From Flavobacteriaceae bacterium (lineage in GTDB: Bacteria > Bacteroidota > Bacteroidia > Flavobacteriales > Flavobacteriaceae), in contig PKDU01000052.1 in the NCBI GenBank assembly GCA_002862705.1, positions 1-64,000 of the forward strand: DNA of 64,000 bases. The letters run 5' to 3'. Both the position numbers and the translations under genes were made by a program. Under the pieces are notes generated by a model, which was not told the origin of the DNA, made no database searches, and saw only the letters and a list, made by a program, of their open reading frames with translations. Positions 16,526 through 24,885 of the stretch are shown here, piece by piece; the first letter of the stretch is position 1; every line of letters begins with the position of its first letter.

Positions 16526-19036
16526 TTAGAAAGGATAATTTATCCCAAGTGTGGGATTTGCATTTTTTAGCTGATAATTCCAATTCCAACGGCTCCCTCT
16601 CGGCAACACAGGATTGTGTGTTTTAAAGCCCATGTCTAGCCTTAACAGGAACAGCCCGAAATCATATCTAAGTCCAAAGCCTGTGCCCACCGCCAGTTCG
16701 TCTAAATCGCGGAAACCATCAAACCTTCGGGCGGGTTCATCGACGTTGTCGGCTACATTCCAAATGTTTCCAGCGTCAACAAAAAGCGCTCCCTTAAAGG
16801 CGCCAAGGAGGTCAAAACGGTATTCAACGTTGAAAGACATTTTGAGGTTTGCCTCGTTAAATTCATTTCCAGTATCACTAGACCCAGGCCCTAATCGATA
16901 TACTTCCCAAGCCCTGTTGTCATAGGCTCCACCGCCAAAAAAAGATCGGTTAAAAGGGATGTTGTCCGCATTGCCATAGGGAATAGCAGCCCCAGCAAAA
17001 GCCCTAATGGCTACGACTTGGTTGTCGCTAACAGACCAGTGCTTGACCAAATCCGTCTCTAATTTTATGAATTGACTGAACGGCACCTCAAACAAAAGGT
17101 ACTGCCCATTCTCTTGTTTCCAATCCAATGCTTTTGCCAACCCTTCTAGTAGGTTTCCGGACCAACTGAGATTGGCCCTAAACTGCGTAAACGCCCTGTC
17201 AAAAATCCCTTGTTTGGAAGAGCTGAAAAAATTGATACCCGAACTTATAATGAGGTTGTTTTGCGTGAGTCTATTTCGGCGTTCCTCAATGCGCTGTACC
17301 CTTTGATAGCTTGGCTCGTTAGCTAAAATACTGGTGCTGCCTCCCAAAACATCCCCAATAAAAGCATCCGCTCCTTGGGGAATGATGAGCATATCGTTTA
17401 GTAGATATGTTGGATTTGTATTGGTGTTTCCTGTAATTTGATTTAATTCTCTGTAAGCATTGGTGTAAACGCCAAAGTAATTTGCTTTGTTTTTATTGTT
17501 TACGAACTCCACGTCCATCAAAGAAAAGGTCCATCTGCGTTTTTCCCTTGGGTTCCATTGGTATTGAATGCTTCCAGTCAAACTCTGCTTGTCCAAACCT
17601 ATATTTTCCTGAGAACCCACACCAACTCTTAAAATGGTGAGTGGCGCAAGTTTCTGTTTGTTTATTTTACTGCTAAAGGGCAATAGAAACTGGGGTGCGC
17701 GCAGCTGAATGTCAAAACCATACTCGGAAATAGCAACGTCGGCAGAGCGACCAAACGAACCCCTAGCACCCAACTCCAAGGTTTCAGCCCCTTTAAAAAC
17801 ATTTAAAACGCTTAAGCCAGAACTAAAAGCTATACCACGTTTTAAAATATTGGATTGGGTCACGTCCAACGCAAAGTCTAAGGAGTACCTTTTTTTTGGC
17901 ATTAAAAAAATGGAGGCGTCTAAAAGTGTTTCGTCTTCATTCGCATATTGATACCTAATGGTTGGATAATCAAAACTTTGCAGCCTGTTGAGTTGTTTTA
18001 GTGTAGTAGTTCGTGAAGTGTCGCTGTAAGACTCATTTGTTTTAAAATCAATGGACTCTCGCAACAATTTGCTGCTGTACTTCATTTTGCCCTGACTAAA
18101 AACGGTCATTCCCTCAAAAACGCCAATAGAATCGTAAGCTTCGTTTCCAGTGTTGCCCGCTTTGCCTAAAAAAACAGCAACGGTATTCATTTTTGAAATT
18201 TTATACTCCTTTGGTACAGGGTTTCCCTCTTGATTTTCGATATAGTTTCGGATGTTGAGTTGTACCGGTAAGCGATAGTCTGTTCCCGTTGAATCTACAC
18301 CAACGCTAAAGTCAATGGAGTTAAGCTGAAATGGATAAACACCCGCATTCCTAAACAGTGCAGAAAGCCTGTTTCGTTCTTGCTCAAATGCTGTTGTGCG
18401 AAAACGGTCTCCTTGCTTGAGTTTACTATTGACTTTGTTTGCCGTATAAATAGAATCCAAAACGGGACTTTGGATGTTGGCTTGTATGCTATCTATAGAG
18501 TAGGGTGTATTGGTACTGACATTATAATTTACAATAGCATTTCGTTTTTTAGTCGTAGCTGTTGTTTTGACCACAGCATTAAAATAGCCTTCATTTGAAA
18601 AAAAGGCTTTTAGCTTTTGTGCATTTATTGCCGTAGAAATTGAATCTGAAAGCACGGGTGCTTCTCCCGTTTTTCTTTTCCATGCTTGAAAACCGCTTTT
18701 GTAGGCCTTCATTTTTTTTACTTGCTTTTCGGACCATATGGCGTTCATTCTTTTTTGACGCCCTGGTTTTTTAGTAAGCCAATTGTCGAAAGCAACATCC
18801 GTGCTGTCTTTTGCAGATTGATAAAGCAACAACCCGAAGGGAATGCCCAAAAAACGATTATTAGGCTTGGGTTGAACAATGTTTGCAACTGTGTCAACTG
18901 CCGCTTGATCGTCTACAATTACCGTGTTTTTACGCAACAAGACGCTGCCCTCAGGCAAGTTGCGAACAGCAGAACATCCTACTGTTATGCCCAAAAGCAC
19001 ACCAAAACCTAGTATTTTTGAAAATCTTGTGGTCAA
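16526..19036 (-). CDS. BamA/TamA family outer-membrane assembly protein, lipoprotein
   Basis: The 836-aa protein has a lipobox (GITVGC, Cys near residue 21), an N-terminal periplasmic part of POTRA-like repeats, and a C-terminal half typical of the Omp85 16-strand barrel. The barrel shows the RFFFGG-like motif FNRSFFGGGAYDNRAWEV and the ending aromatic residue (INYPF). It is TamA-like and should help insert outer-membrane or surface proteins. In Bacteroidota these proteins are often lipidated. The start is TTG at 19036, as no upstream ATG exists in frame before the -7 box at 19054-19061. It is divergent from the SPOUT methyltransferase gene. Confidence 0.9.
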   Translation of the reverse strand: MTTRFSKILGFGVLLGITVGCSAVRNLPEGSVLLRKNTVIVDDQAAVDTVANIVQPKPNNRFLGIPFGLLLYQSAKDSTDVAFDNWLTKKPGRQKRMNAIWSEKQVKKMKAYKSGFQAWKRKTGEAPVLSDSISTAINAQKLKAFFSNEGYFNAVVKTTATTKKRNAIVNYNVSTNTPYSIDSIQANIQSPVLDSIYTANKVNSKLKQGDRFRTTAFEQERNRLSALFRNAGVYPFQLNSIDFSVGVDSTGTDYRLPVQLNIRNYIENQEGNPVPKEYKISKMNTVAVFLGKAGNTGNEAYDSIGVFEGMTVFSQGKMKYSSKLLRESIDFKTNESYSDTSRTTTLKQLNRLQSFDYPTIRYQYANEDETLLDASIFLMPKKRYSLDFALDVTQSNILKRGIAFSSGLSVLNVFKGAETLELGARGSFGRSADVAISEYGFDIQLRAPQFLLPFSSKINKQKLAPLTILRVGVGSQENIGLDKQSLTGSIQYQWNPREKRRWTFSLMDVEFVNNKNKANYFGVYTNAYRELNQITGNTNTNPTYLLNDMLIIPQGADAFIGDVLGGSTSILANEPSYQRVQRIEERRNRLTQNNLIISSGINFFSSSKQGIFDRAFTQFRANLSWSGNLLEGLAKALDWKQENGQYLLFEVPFSQFIKLETDLVKHWSVSDNQVVAIRAFAGAAIPYGNADNIPFNRSFFGGGAYDNRAWEVYRLGPGSSDTGNEFNEANLKMSFNVEYRFDLLGAFKGALFVDAGNIWNVADNVDEPARRFDGFRDLDELAVGTGFGLRYDFGLFLLRLDMGFKTHNPVLPRGSRWNWNYQLKNANPTLGINYPF

Positions 19037-19053
19037 GAGAAAGTTGTAAAAGT

Positions 19054-19061
19054 CAAAAATA
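19054..19061 (-). promoter_or_regulatory. Putative -7 promoter box for the TamA-like gene
   Basis: On the minus strand TATTTTTG matches TAnnTTTG and ends 17 nt before the TTG start at 19036. It lies in the 35-bp divergent gap. Confidence 0.5.
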
Positions 19062-19071
19062 CACCAAATAC

Positions 19072-19791
19072 ATGGTTAGCAAAAACGAACTAAAACAGTT
19101 GGCTCAGTTGGGGCAAAAAAAATTCCGCAAACAACGCAGGCTTATCCCTGTTGAGGGCAAAAAAGCCATAACAACATTCCATCAAAATGGATTTGAGATG
19201 CGCTACTGTTTTTCACTCGAAACCGCTCAAATTGGGGGTGTTGCTGCTACTACAATCAGCGCCTCTGACATGAAAAAGCTGAGCAATTTAAGTACTCCTC
19301 CCAACGTCTGGGCGGCCTTTTCGCTTCCAAATCCAGCCGATTTTGCTTCCCAAAACATCAATATTGCTTTAGACGGCATCCGAAATCCGGGCAACCTTGG
19401 GACCATCATTCGTTTGTGCGATTGGTTTGGGATTGCCCATTTACTTTGTTCATCCGACACAGTAGACTGTTTTAATCCCAAAGTGGTACAAGCAAGTATG
19501 GGCTCCTTAGCCCGAGTACAACTCCATTATGTAGATCTTTTAGAAGCATTTGAAACACACGGTTTGCTGGCAGTGGGTACAGATTCCAAGGGGACAAACA
19601 TGTATGAAGCAGTACTTCCTCAAAATGCGGTATTGGTGATGGGGAATGAAGGGCAAGGCATATCTGAAGCCATTAGTGCTGAAATTAGCGAAAACATAAG
19701 CATACCTGCTTATGGCAACCCTGCAGCTGAAAGCCTAAATGTTGCCATGGCAACGGGTATTGTATTAGCTGAATTTAGTAGAAGAGGCTGA
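19072..19791 (+). CDS. TrmH/SpoU family RNA 2'-O-methyltransferase
   Basis: The 239-aa SPOUT enzyme methylates a ribose in rRNA or tRNA with S-adenosylmethionine. An N-terminal substrate-binding domain (residues 1-90, with RRLIPVEGKKA) is followed by the knotted SPOUT domain: DGIRNPGNLGTIIR, MGNEGQGIS and IPAYGNPAAESLNVA. The frame is open further upstream, but that part lies inside the divergent TamA-like gene, so the ATG at 19072 is preferred. The exact RNA target cannot be told. It is convergent with porT, 1 bp apart. Confidence 0.92.
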   Translation: MVSKNELKQLAQLGQKKFRKQRRLIPVEGKKAITTFHQNGFEMRYCFSLETAQIGGVAATTISASDMKKLSNLSTPPNVWAAFSLPNPADFASQNINIALDGIRNPGNLGTIIRLCDWFGIAHLLCSSDTVDCFNPKVVQASMGSLARVQLHYVDLLEAFETHGLLAVGTDSKGTNMYEAVLPQNAVLVMGNEGQGISEAISAEISENISIPAYGNPAAESLNVAMATGIVLAEFSRRG

Positions 19792-19792
19792 T

Positions 19793-20515
19793 CTACTCAA
19801 AAGTAAACCGCAAGAACACACCCCGACTTTTCATGCTCGCAATGTGTCGGGTGTAAACGCTATTTAAATTTTCATCTGGGACAAACTCATCACTGATTGC
19901 AAAAAAGCCATGTACAGAAGTGGTGAATTTAAAATAGGGCAAGTAAACATCAGTGCCGACCGCAAACTCCCAAGCATATACATCTCGTTTCATTCTAAAG
20001 GTCCCCGAGCTGTTATCCTCTGAATTTGTTTCCTCGCTCGTGATATTCATGTTATATGAAATACTACCCATTACAAAAGGACGTGCATTGCGAATGCGAC
20101 GCGTGTTTAATTTGATGCCTACTGGAAAACGCACATAATTGGACTTCACAACACGTTCGATCAGTGCTTTGGTAAAGCGAGAATCGTTTTCAGAGAAAGG
20201 AAACGTAATTTCGCGTTCAACAAAAGCTACGCCGGGATGAAAACGAATATTTAAAAACTCATTGATTCTATAATCTGCTAAAAGCCCTACATCAAAACTT
20301 GGCTTTGGTTTTACGGAAATACGAAAAGGGGTGCTTACGTAGGTTGGTTTGTATTCCATTTTTGCACCAACGGCGTTTAGCCCCAAAAAATAGCCAAAAC
20401 GGATTCTTTTCGAGTCGTCTTCTTTTAGGTTTTCTATCTTATCCAGTTGCGCTTGTAGCGGGATTACCGAACAAATGGATATAGCAAAAACAAAAAATGT
20501 ATGTCGTAGGTTCAT
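19793..20515 (-). CDS. porT: PorT family protein (type IX secretion system)
   Basis: The 240-aa protein has a signal peptide (residues 1-22, ending LQAQ) and reads as an eight-strand outer-membrane beta-barrel ending in FLRFTFE. It matches PorT/SprT, a protein needed for T9SS secretion in Porphyromonas and Flavobacterium. The gene directly follows ubiE with a 4-base overlap, which is the known flavobacterial arrangement and strongly supports the call. Other T9SS genes are at 28.8 kb and 54.6-60.9 kb. Confidence 0.9.
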   Translation of the reverse strand: MNLRHTFFVFAISICSVIPLQAQLDKIENLKEDDSKRIRFGYFLGLNAVGAKMEYKPTYVSTPFRISVKPKPSFDVGLLADYRINEFLNIRFHPGVAFVEREITFPFSENDSRFTKALIERVVKSNYVRFPVGIKLNTRRIRNARPFVMGSISYNMNITSEETNSEDNSSGTFRMKRDVYAWEFAVGTDVYLPYFKFTTSVHGFFAISDEFVPDENLNSVYTRHIASMKSRGVFLRFTFE

Positions 20516-21237
20516 TTTTGTGCATTGTATAAAGTAACTACACCCCCTGTTAAAGGCCTGTGCGTTACTTTAGAAAACCCAATTTCTCGTAATTTATTGC
20601 ACATCTCTTGGCCATCTGGGAAGTGTGCTGCAGATTCACCTAAATAGGCATAAGCGCCCTTGTCTTCGGCAAAAAGTTTACCCATCGATGGAATCAGTAT
20701 TCTAGACATGATATAATGCGCTTGACGCATTGGGAATTTTTTAGGCTTTGAGGTTTCTAAAATATACAGAGAGCCCTCAGGCCGAAGTACACGATACATT
20801 TCCCCCAAGCCTTTTTCCAAATTGGCAAAGTTTCGAATCCCAAAAGCTACCGTTACCGCATCAAATTGGGTGTCAAAAGGCAATTTTTCTGCATCGGCAA
20901 CGTGAAGTTTTATGCGGTCTTTCAGTTGGAGCTTCTCAAGCTGCTTGTCTTGCACCGCCAGCATTTGCGTAGAAAGGTCAGCCGCATCAATTTTTAGGTT
21001 AGGAATTTTACTCAAGGCTATGGCAACATCGCCAGTACCAGTGGCAACATCCAAGACATCTACTGCTTTTTGCTCGCGAACAAGCTTGATAAGCCGCTTG
21101 CGCCAGCCCTTATCTAGGCCAAGGGAAAGCACGCGATTAAGGTTGTCGTATTTTTGTGCAATACGGTCAAACATCAGGGTCACTTGCTCTTTTTTTGAAA
21201 GATCAGAATCGCCGTAGGGAGTCACATTTTTAATCAT
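20512..21237 (-). CDS. ubiE: Demethylmenaquinone methyltransferase
   Basis: UbiE/MenG catalyses the last C-methylation in menaquinone synthesis, using S-adenosylmethionine. Motifs: VLDVATGTGDVAI (SAM motif I), VAFGIRNF and YRVLRPEGSLYILE. The frame is open to TTG at 21246, but that codon falls inside the -7 box TACATTTG (21244-21251), so the ATG at 21237 is the likely start (241 aa). This leaves almost no mRNA leader. It overlaps porT by 4 bases. Menaquinone is the likely electron acceptor of the Nqr complex encoded at 30-36 kb. Confidence 0.95.
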   Translation of the reverse strand: MIKNVTPYGDSDLSKKEQVTLMFDRIAQKYDNLNRVLSLGLDKGWRKRLIKLVREQKAVDVLDVATGTGDVAIALSKIPNLKIDAADLSTQMLAVQDKQLEKLQLKDRIKLHVADAEKLPFDTQFDAVTVAFGIRNFANLEKGLGEMYRVLRPEGSLYILETSKPKKFPMRQAHYIMSRILIPSMGKLFAEDKGAYAYLGESAAHFPDGQEMCNKLREIGFSKVTHRPLTGGVVTLYNAQK

Positions 21238-21243
21238 ATCTGG

Positions 21244-21251
21244 CAAATGTA
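21244..21251 (-). promoter_or_regulatory. Putative -7 promoter box for ubiE-porT
   Basis: On the minus strand TACATTTG matches TAnnTTTG and ends 6 nt before the ATG at 21237. Transcription would begin within a few bases of the start codon. Confidence 0.55.
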
Positions 21252-21298
21252 GCTATTATCTACAGAAGCTGTTTTAACCATGCCGAACAGAAACTTCC

Positions 21299-21306
21299 TA
21301 TATTTG
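21299..21306 (+). promoter_or_regulatory. Putative -7 promoter box for trkA-trkH
   Basis: TATATTTG matches TAnnTTTG and ends 21 nt before the trkA ATG, facing away from the ubiE promoter. Confidence 0.55.
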
Positions 21307-21327
21307 CACATATAATTTCTTTTAAAG

Positions 21328-22677
21328 ATGAATATTGCCATCGCTGGCGCTAGCGATATCGGATTTCACTTAGCCAAATTACTTTCGTTTGAGGCACAGG
21401 ATATTACCCTTATCGATGCCGATAAGGAATTGCTAAACTATGCCGATAACAACCTAGACCTCCGTGCAGTTAAGGGAGATCCTTCTGCATTGGCAACACT
21501 CAAGCTTGCTGGCGTTGACCAAGCAGACATGATGATTGCCGTTACTTCTTCAGAAACCACCAACCTTATGTGTTGTTTGTTGGCGAAACAGTTGGGTTGC
21601 AAGCAAACCATAGCCCGTGTTACCGATATTGATTTTGAAAAATACAAGAACGACGTTGATTTTAAATCTTTGGGAATAGACGAATTGGTCTCTCCTGAAG
21701 AATTAGCGGCTGAAGAAATACAATTGCTAATCCATCAATCCGCTTTTGAAAACAGCCACGAATTTGAAGATGGTGCACTCACCATGATGGGTACCACATT
21801 AGAAGACGATGCGCCATTTGTTGGTAAGACGGTTCGTGAGGCCGCTACCGTATTTCCTGGCGTTCACTTTATGCCGATAGCCATAAAGCGCATTGAGTCG
21901 CATAGTACCCTAATTCCAAGAGGAGATACCTGTTTTGAAAAAGGAGATCAGGTATATTTTACAACCCTGCCGCAAGGGGTCTCAGAATTGTATAGCCTCA
22001 CGGGCGAAGTCAAAAATAAAATCAAGAATGTGATGATTTTGGGCGGAGGTCGTGTCGGTCTTAAAACGGCTGAAGACCTCTGTAATCGAGGAATCAACGT
22101 AAAACTTATTGAACTTGATAAAGAACGCGCCATTGACATGGCTGAGCGACTGCCCGATACGCTCATCATCCACGGAGATGGGCGTAATGTCGAGCTACTA
22201 CTTGAAGAAAATTTAGATAAAATGGATGCCTTTTTAGGGGTAACCAACGATGCTGAAACCAACATCATGTCTTGTTTGATGGCCAAATCCAAGCAAGTTC
22301 CGAAAATCATCGCACTCATTGAAAACATGGACTATTTTGACTTGACCAAATCCATTGGAGTGGATACGCTTGTCAATAAAAAAATGTTAACGGCAAATAC
22401 AATTTTTCGATACATCAGAAGGGGAGAGGTTGTCGATTTGGCTAAGCTCAATAATATGGATGCCGAAATTGTGGAATTTAAGGTAAAGCCAACCGCCAAG
22501 GTAATTGGCAAGGCGATTAAAGATTTAGACTTCCCAAAAACGGCTACTATTGGAGGTGTGATCCGCAATGGTGCAGGTGTCATTGCACTTGGCGACTTTG
22601 TTATTGAAGAAAGTGACCTTGTTTTGGTTTGCTGTTTGCCGCAATCCATCAGACGGGTAGAACAATTTTTCTTGTAG
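21328..22677 (+). CDS. trkA: Trk potassium uptake system, NAD-binding regulatory protein TrkA
   Basis: TrkA binds NAD(H) or nucleotides on the cytoplasmic face and gates the TrkH channel. The 449-aa protein is a tandem duplication of RCK-N and RCK-C domains. The first Rossmann motif is in IAGASDIGFHLA (residues 4-15) and the second in ILGGGRVGLKTA (about residues 235-246). TrkA-C domains are near residues 140-225 and 365-449. trkH starts 3 bp downstream, so the two are cotranscribed and make one uptake system. Confidence 0.97.
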   Translation: MNIAIAGASDIGFHLAKLLSFEAQDITLIDADKELLNYADNNLDLRAVKGDPSALATLKLAGVDQADMMIAVTSSETTNLMCCLLAKQLGCKQTIARVTDIDFEKYKNDVDFKSLGIDELVSPEELAAEEIQLLIHQSAFENSHEFEDGALTMMGTTLEDDAPFVGKTVREAATVFPGVHFMPIAIKRIESHSTLIPRGDTCFEKGDQVYFTTLPQGVSELYSLTGEVKNKIKNVMILGGGRVGLKTAEDLCNRGINVKLIELDKERAIDMAERLPDTLIIHGDGRNVELLLEENLDKMDAFLGVTNDAETNIMSCLMAKSKQVPKIIALIENMDYFDLTKSIGVDTLVNKKMLTANTIFRYIRRGEVVDLAKLNNMDAEIVEFKVKPTAKVIGKAIKDLDFPKTATIGGVIRNGAGVIALGDFVIEESDLVLVCCLPQSIRRVEQFFL

Positions 22678-22680
22678 GTC

Positions 22681-24168
22681 ATGAAGGGATTCAACCTCAA
22701 GCTTATCGTACATATTCTCGGACTACTGTTGCTGTTCAATGCCATTTTTATGGGGATAACTACGCTATACAGTTATCTGCAAAATGACGGCATCACAACT
22801 GGACTGCTCAAGGCTTTAGCACTCAACGTTATTGTCGGCGGTTTGGCGCTTGGTCTCACATTACATCACCGCAAGGAAATTAAAAAACGCGAAGGGTATG
22901 TCATTGTTGCTTTTGGATGGCTAACCATGGTCGTTTTTGGTATGTTCCCCTACCTGTTTACAGCCACTATCGGTTCTGGTACAGACGCCTTTTTTGAAAC
23001 CATGTCCGGTTATACGGCAACGGGCGCTACCATTCTAGACGATATTGAAGCTTTGCCAAGAAGTATCTTGCTTTGGCGCTCCCTGACTCATTGGATGGGA
23101 GGTATGGGTATCATCGTTTTAGCCATTGCCATACTGCCGTTACTCGGTATTGGTGGCATGCAGCTTTTCAGTGCCGAAGCTCCTGTTTTGGGAGGAGATA
23201 AACTTCATCCGCGAATCAGTGATACGGCCAAGCGTTTGTGGTTGATTTACGTAGGCCTAACGCTGACCAATGCTTTGTTGCTTTTCGTTTCTGGCATGCC
23301 GTTTTTTGACGCCATAAATCACGCCATGAGCACCATGGCATCTGGAGGATTTTCCACTAAAAATGCGAGTATTGGACATTGGAATTACATGCCACAAATT
23401 CAATACATAACCATCTTTTTTATGATTTTGGCGGGAAGCAACTTTGTGTTGCTTTACTACGCTATTAAAGGAAAATTTAAACGTGTTTTTGCCGATACGG
23501 AGTTTAGCTGGTACACGGGCTTTTTTGCGGTCTTTGCCTTTATCGTGATGGCGTCTATACTGCGTCAAGGAACTTATGTTACTGCTGACGCCAGTATGTT
23601 TGCAGTATGGGAGCAATCCTTCCGCCATGCCCTGTTTCAAGTAGTTGCCGTAATTACCACTACAGGATTGGTGACAGCAGATTTCACCGCATGGACACCC
23701 TTTGTGACCATGTTGTTTTTTGGATTGATGTTTTTAGGTGGATCGACGGGATCGACATCTGGTGGGGTAAAAGTCATGCGTCACTTGATACTCCTCAAAA
23801 ATGGTTTCTTGGAATTCAAACGTGCGCTACACCCCAATGCCATCTTGATGGTTAGGATGAATAAGGTTACTATTGAACAGTCTATTGTTTACAATGTATT
23901 GGCATTCTTCATTCTCTACATGATTCTTTTTATCATCGGAGCAGGTGTGCTAAGTACCCTTGGTTTGGATTTCACTACGGCCATTGGAGCTGCCGCAAGT
24001 TCGCTGGGTAACGTTGGGCCAGGCTTGGGTGACGTCGGCCCTGCAAGTACATTTTCTTCATTACCTGATTTTGGGAAGTATTGGTGCTCCTTGCTTATGC
24101 TTCTGGGAAGGCTCGAATTATTTACCGTTTTAATTCTCTTTACGCCCTACTTCTGGCGGAAGCACTAG
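22681..24168 (+). CDS. trkH: Trk potassium uptake system, membrane channel TrkH
   Basis: TrkH is the membrane pore that takes up potassium. The 495-aa protein has about ten hydrophobic segments and four pore-loop repeats with the selectivity glycines: FETMSGYTATGAT, AMSTMASGGFST, VAVITTTGLVTA and ASSLGNVGPGLG. The motif GGSTGSTSGGVKVMR (about residue 353 on) is the intramembrane-loop signature of TrkH. It follows trkA by 3 bp. In a sodium-rich habitat the pair would work against the sodium gradient made by Nqr (inference). Confidence 0.97.
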   Translation: MKGFNLKLIVHILGLLLLFNAIFMGITTLYSYLQNDGITTGLLKALALNVIVGGLALGLTLHHRKEIKKREGYVIVAFGWLTMVVFGMFPYLFTATIGSGTDAFFETMSGYTATGATILDDIEALPRSILLWRSLTHWMGGMGIIVLAIAILPLLGIGGMQLFSAEAPVLGGDKLHPRISDTAKRLWLIYVGLTLTNALLLFVSGMPFFDAINHAMSTMASGGFSTKNASIGHWNYMPQIQYITIFFMILAGSNFVLLYYAIKGKFKRVFADTEFSWYTGFFAVFAFIVMASILRQGTYVTADASMFAVWEQSFRHALFQVVAVITTTGLVTADFTAWTPFVTMLFFGLMFLGGSTGSTSGGVKVMRHLILLKNGFLEFKRALHPNAILMVRMNKVTIEQSIVYNVLAFFILYMILFIIGAGVLSTLGLDFTTAIGAAASSLGNVGPGLGDVGPASTFSSLPDFGKYWCSLLMLLGRLELFTVLILFTPYFWRKH

Positions 24169-24209
24169 TTGTTGAATTACGTTTTTTATATATTTCCTGT
24201 GAAAAAGGT

Positions 24210-24217
24210 TATCTTTG
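24210..24217 (+). promoter_or_regulatory. Putative -7 promoter box upstream of the toxin-antitoxin operon
   Basis: TATCTTTG matches TAnnTTTG, 94 nt upstream of the antitoxin ATG. A second match, TACGTTTG at 24265-24272, lies closer (39 nt). Which is used cannot be told. Confidence 0.4.
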
Positions 24218-24311
24218 TCTAAAGTCACAAGTAACCTCCGTATAATTTTTTCATGCAGTTCTTGTACGTTTGTCTGAGAAAATTGTTTTGGTTTGAAAGA
24301 ATTAAATCGCC

Positions 24312-24527
24312 ATGACTACAATCACTTTTAATGAAAACATACATTTCTCAAAGCAACATTTTGAGACATTGGAAGATTTTCAGTTGTATGTGGTTCAGAA
24401 GCTTCAAAAAGCTGATTTACCGCCTGCGCACAAAGAAATTCTTGACCAGCGATTAAAAGATGCCGAAGAAAACCCCGAAGATTTTGTTACACTAGATGCT
24501 TTAAAATCTTCCATTAAACGCATTTAA
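24312..24527 (+). CDS. Probable antitoxin of a type II toxin-antitoxin pair
   Basis: The 71-aa protein is small, acidic and mostly helical, with DQRLKDAEENPEDFVTLDAL near the C-terminus (residues 46-65), the pattern of addiction-module components that pair with RelE/ParE toxins. No clear DNA-binding fold is recognised. It is directly followed by a ParE-like gene whose ATG starts on the base after this stop (TAA-ATG), the classical antitoxin-toxin order. The antitoxin call rests mainly on that neighbour. Confidence 0.7.
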   Translation: MTTITFNENIHFSKQHFETLEDFQLYVVQKLQKADLPPAHKEILDQRLKDAEENPEDFVTLDALKSSIKRI

Positions 24528-24816
24528 ATGTTTGCTTTTCATATTCGCGTTCTGGCAAAAGCGGATATTCAAGAAATTGTTGCTTTTTATGACGGTCATA
24601 CCACATATTACAAATATTTTTTTGGAGCGTTTGTATCAAGAATTCGATGGCATTAAGGAAAATCCGTTTTTGTTTCAAAAGAAATATCGCGATACGCGTG
24701 TCCGTTATGTAAAAGGCTTCCCTTTTGGCATATATTATGTAGTTGATGAAAAAAGCATTACGATTCTAGCGGTACTGCACACAAGCAGAAATCCCGAAAC
24801 TTGGAAAAGCAGATAG
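24528..24816 (+). pseudogene. RelE/ParE family toxin, frameshifted at a T7 run
   Basis: The ATG at 24528 opens a RelE/ParE start (FHIRVLAKADIQEIVAFYD), but this frame stops at 24656. The remainder of the toxin (LERLYQEFDGIKENPFLFQ, then YVKGFPFGIYYVVDE and the ending HTSRNPETWKSR) continues in the +1 frame to 24816. The switch falls at seven T bases, 24617-24623. With six T the whole reads as one 95-aa protein of normal family length. So this is either a one-base insertion that inactivates the toxin, a sequencing error, or a site for slippage. The alternative ATG at 24532 in the second frame gives an N-terminus that does not match the family. Confidence 0.8.
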
Positions 24817-24885
24817 TCACTTACAGCTACTGCCCACTCCCTGTAGACAGACAAAGTTGACAGGTTCATAATCCTATCGTACTAC

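Noticed and set aside
18883-19071. N-terminal extension of the TrmH-like protein
   Set aside because: The 63 extra codons overlap the divergent TamA-like gene and read as low-complexity sequence unlike the family.
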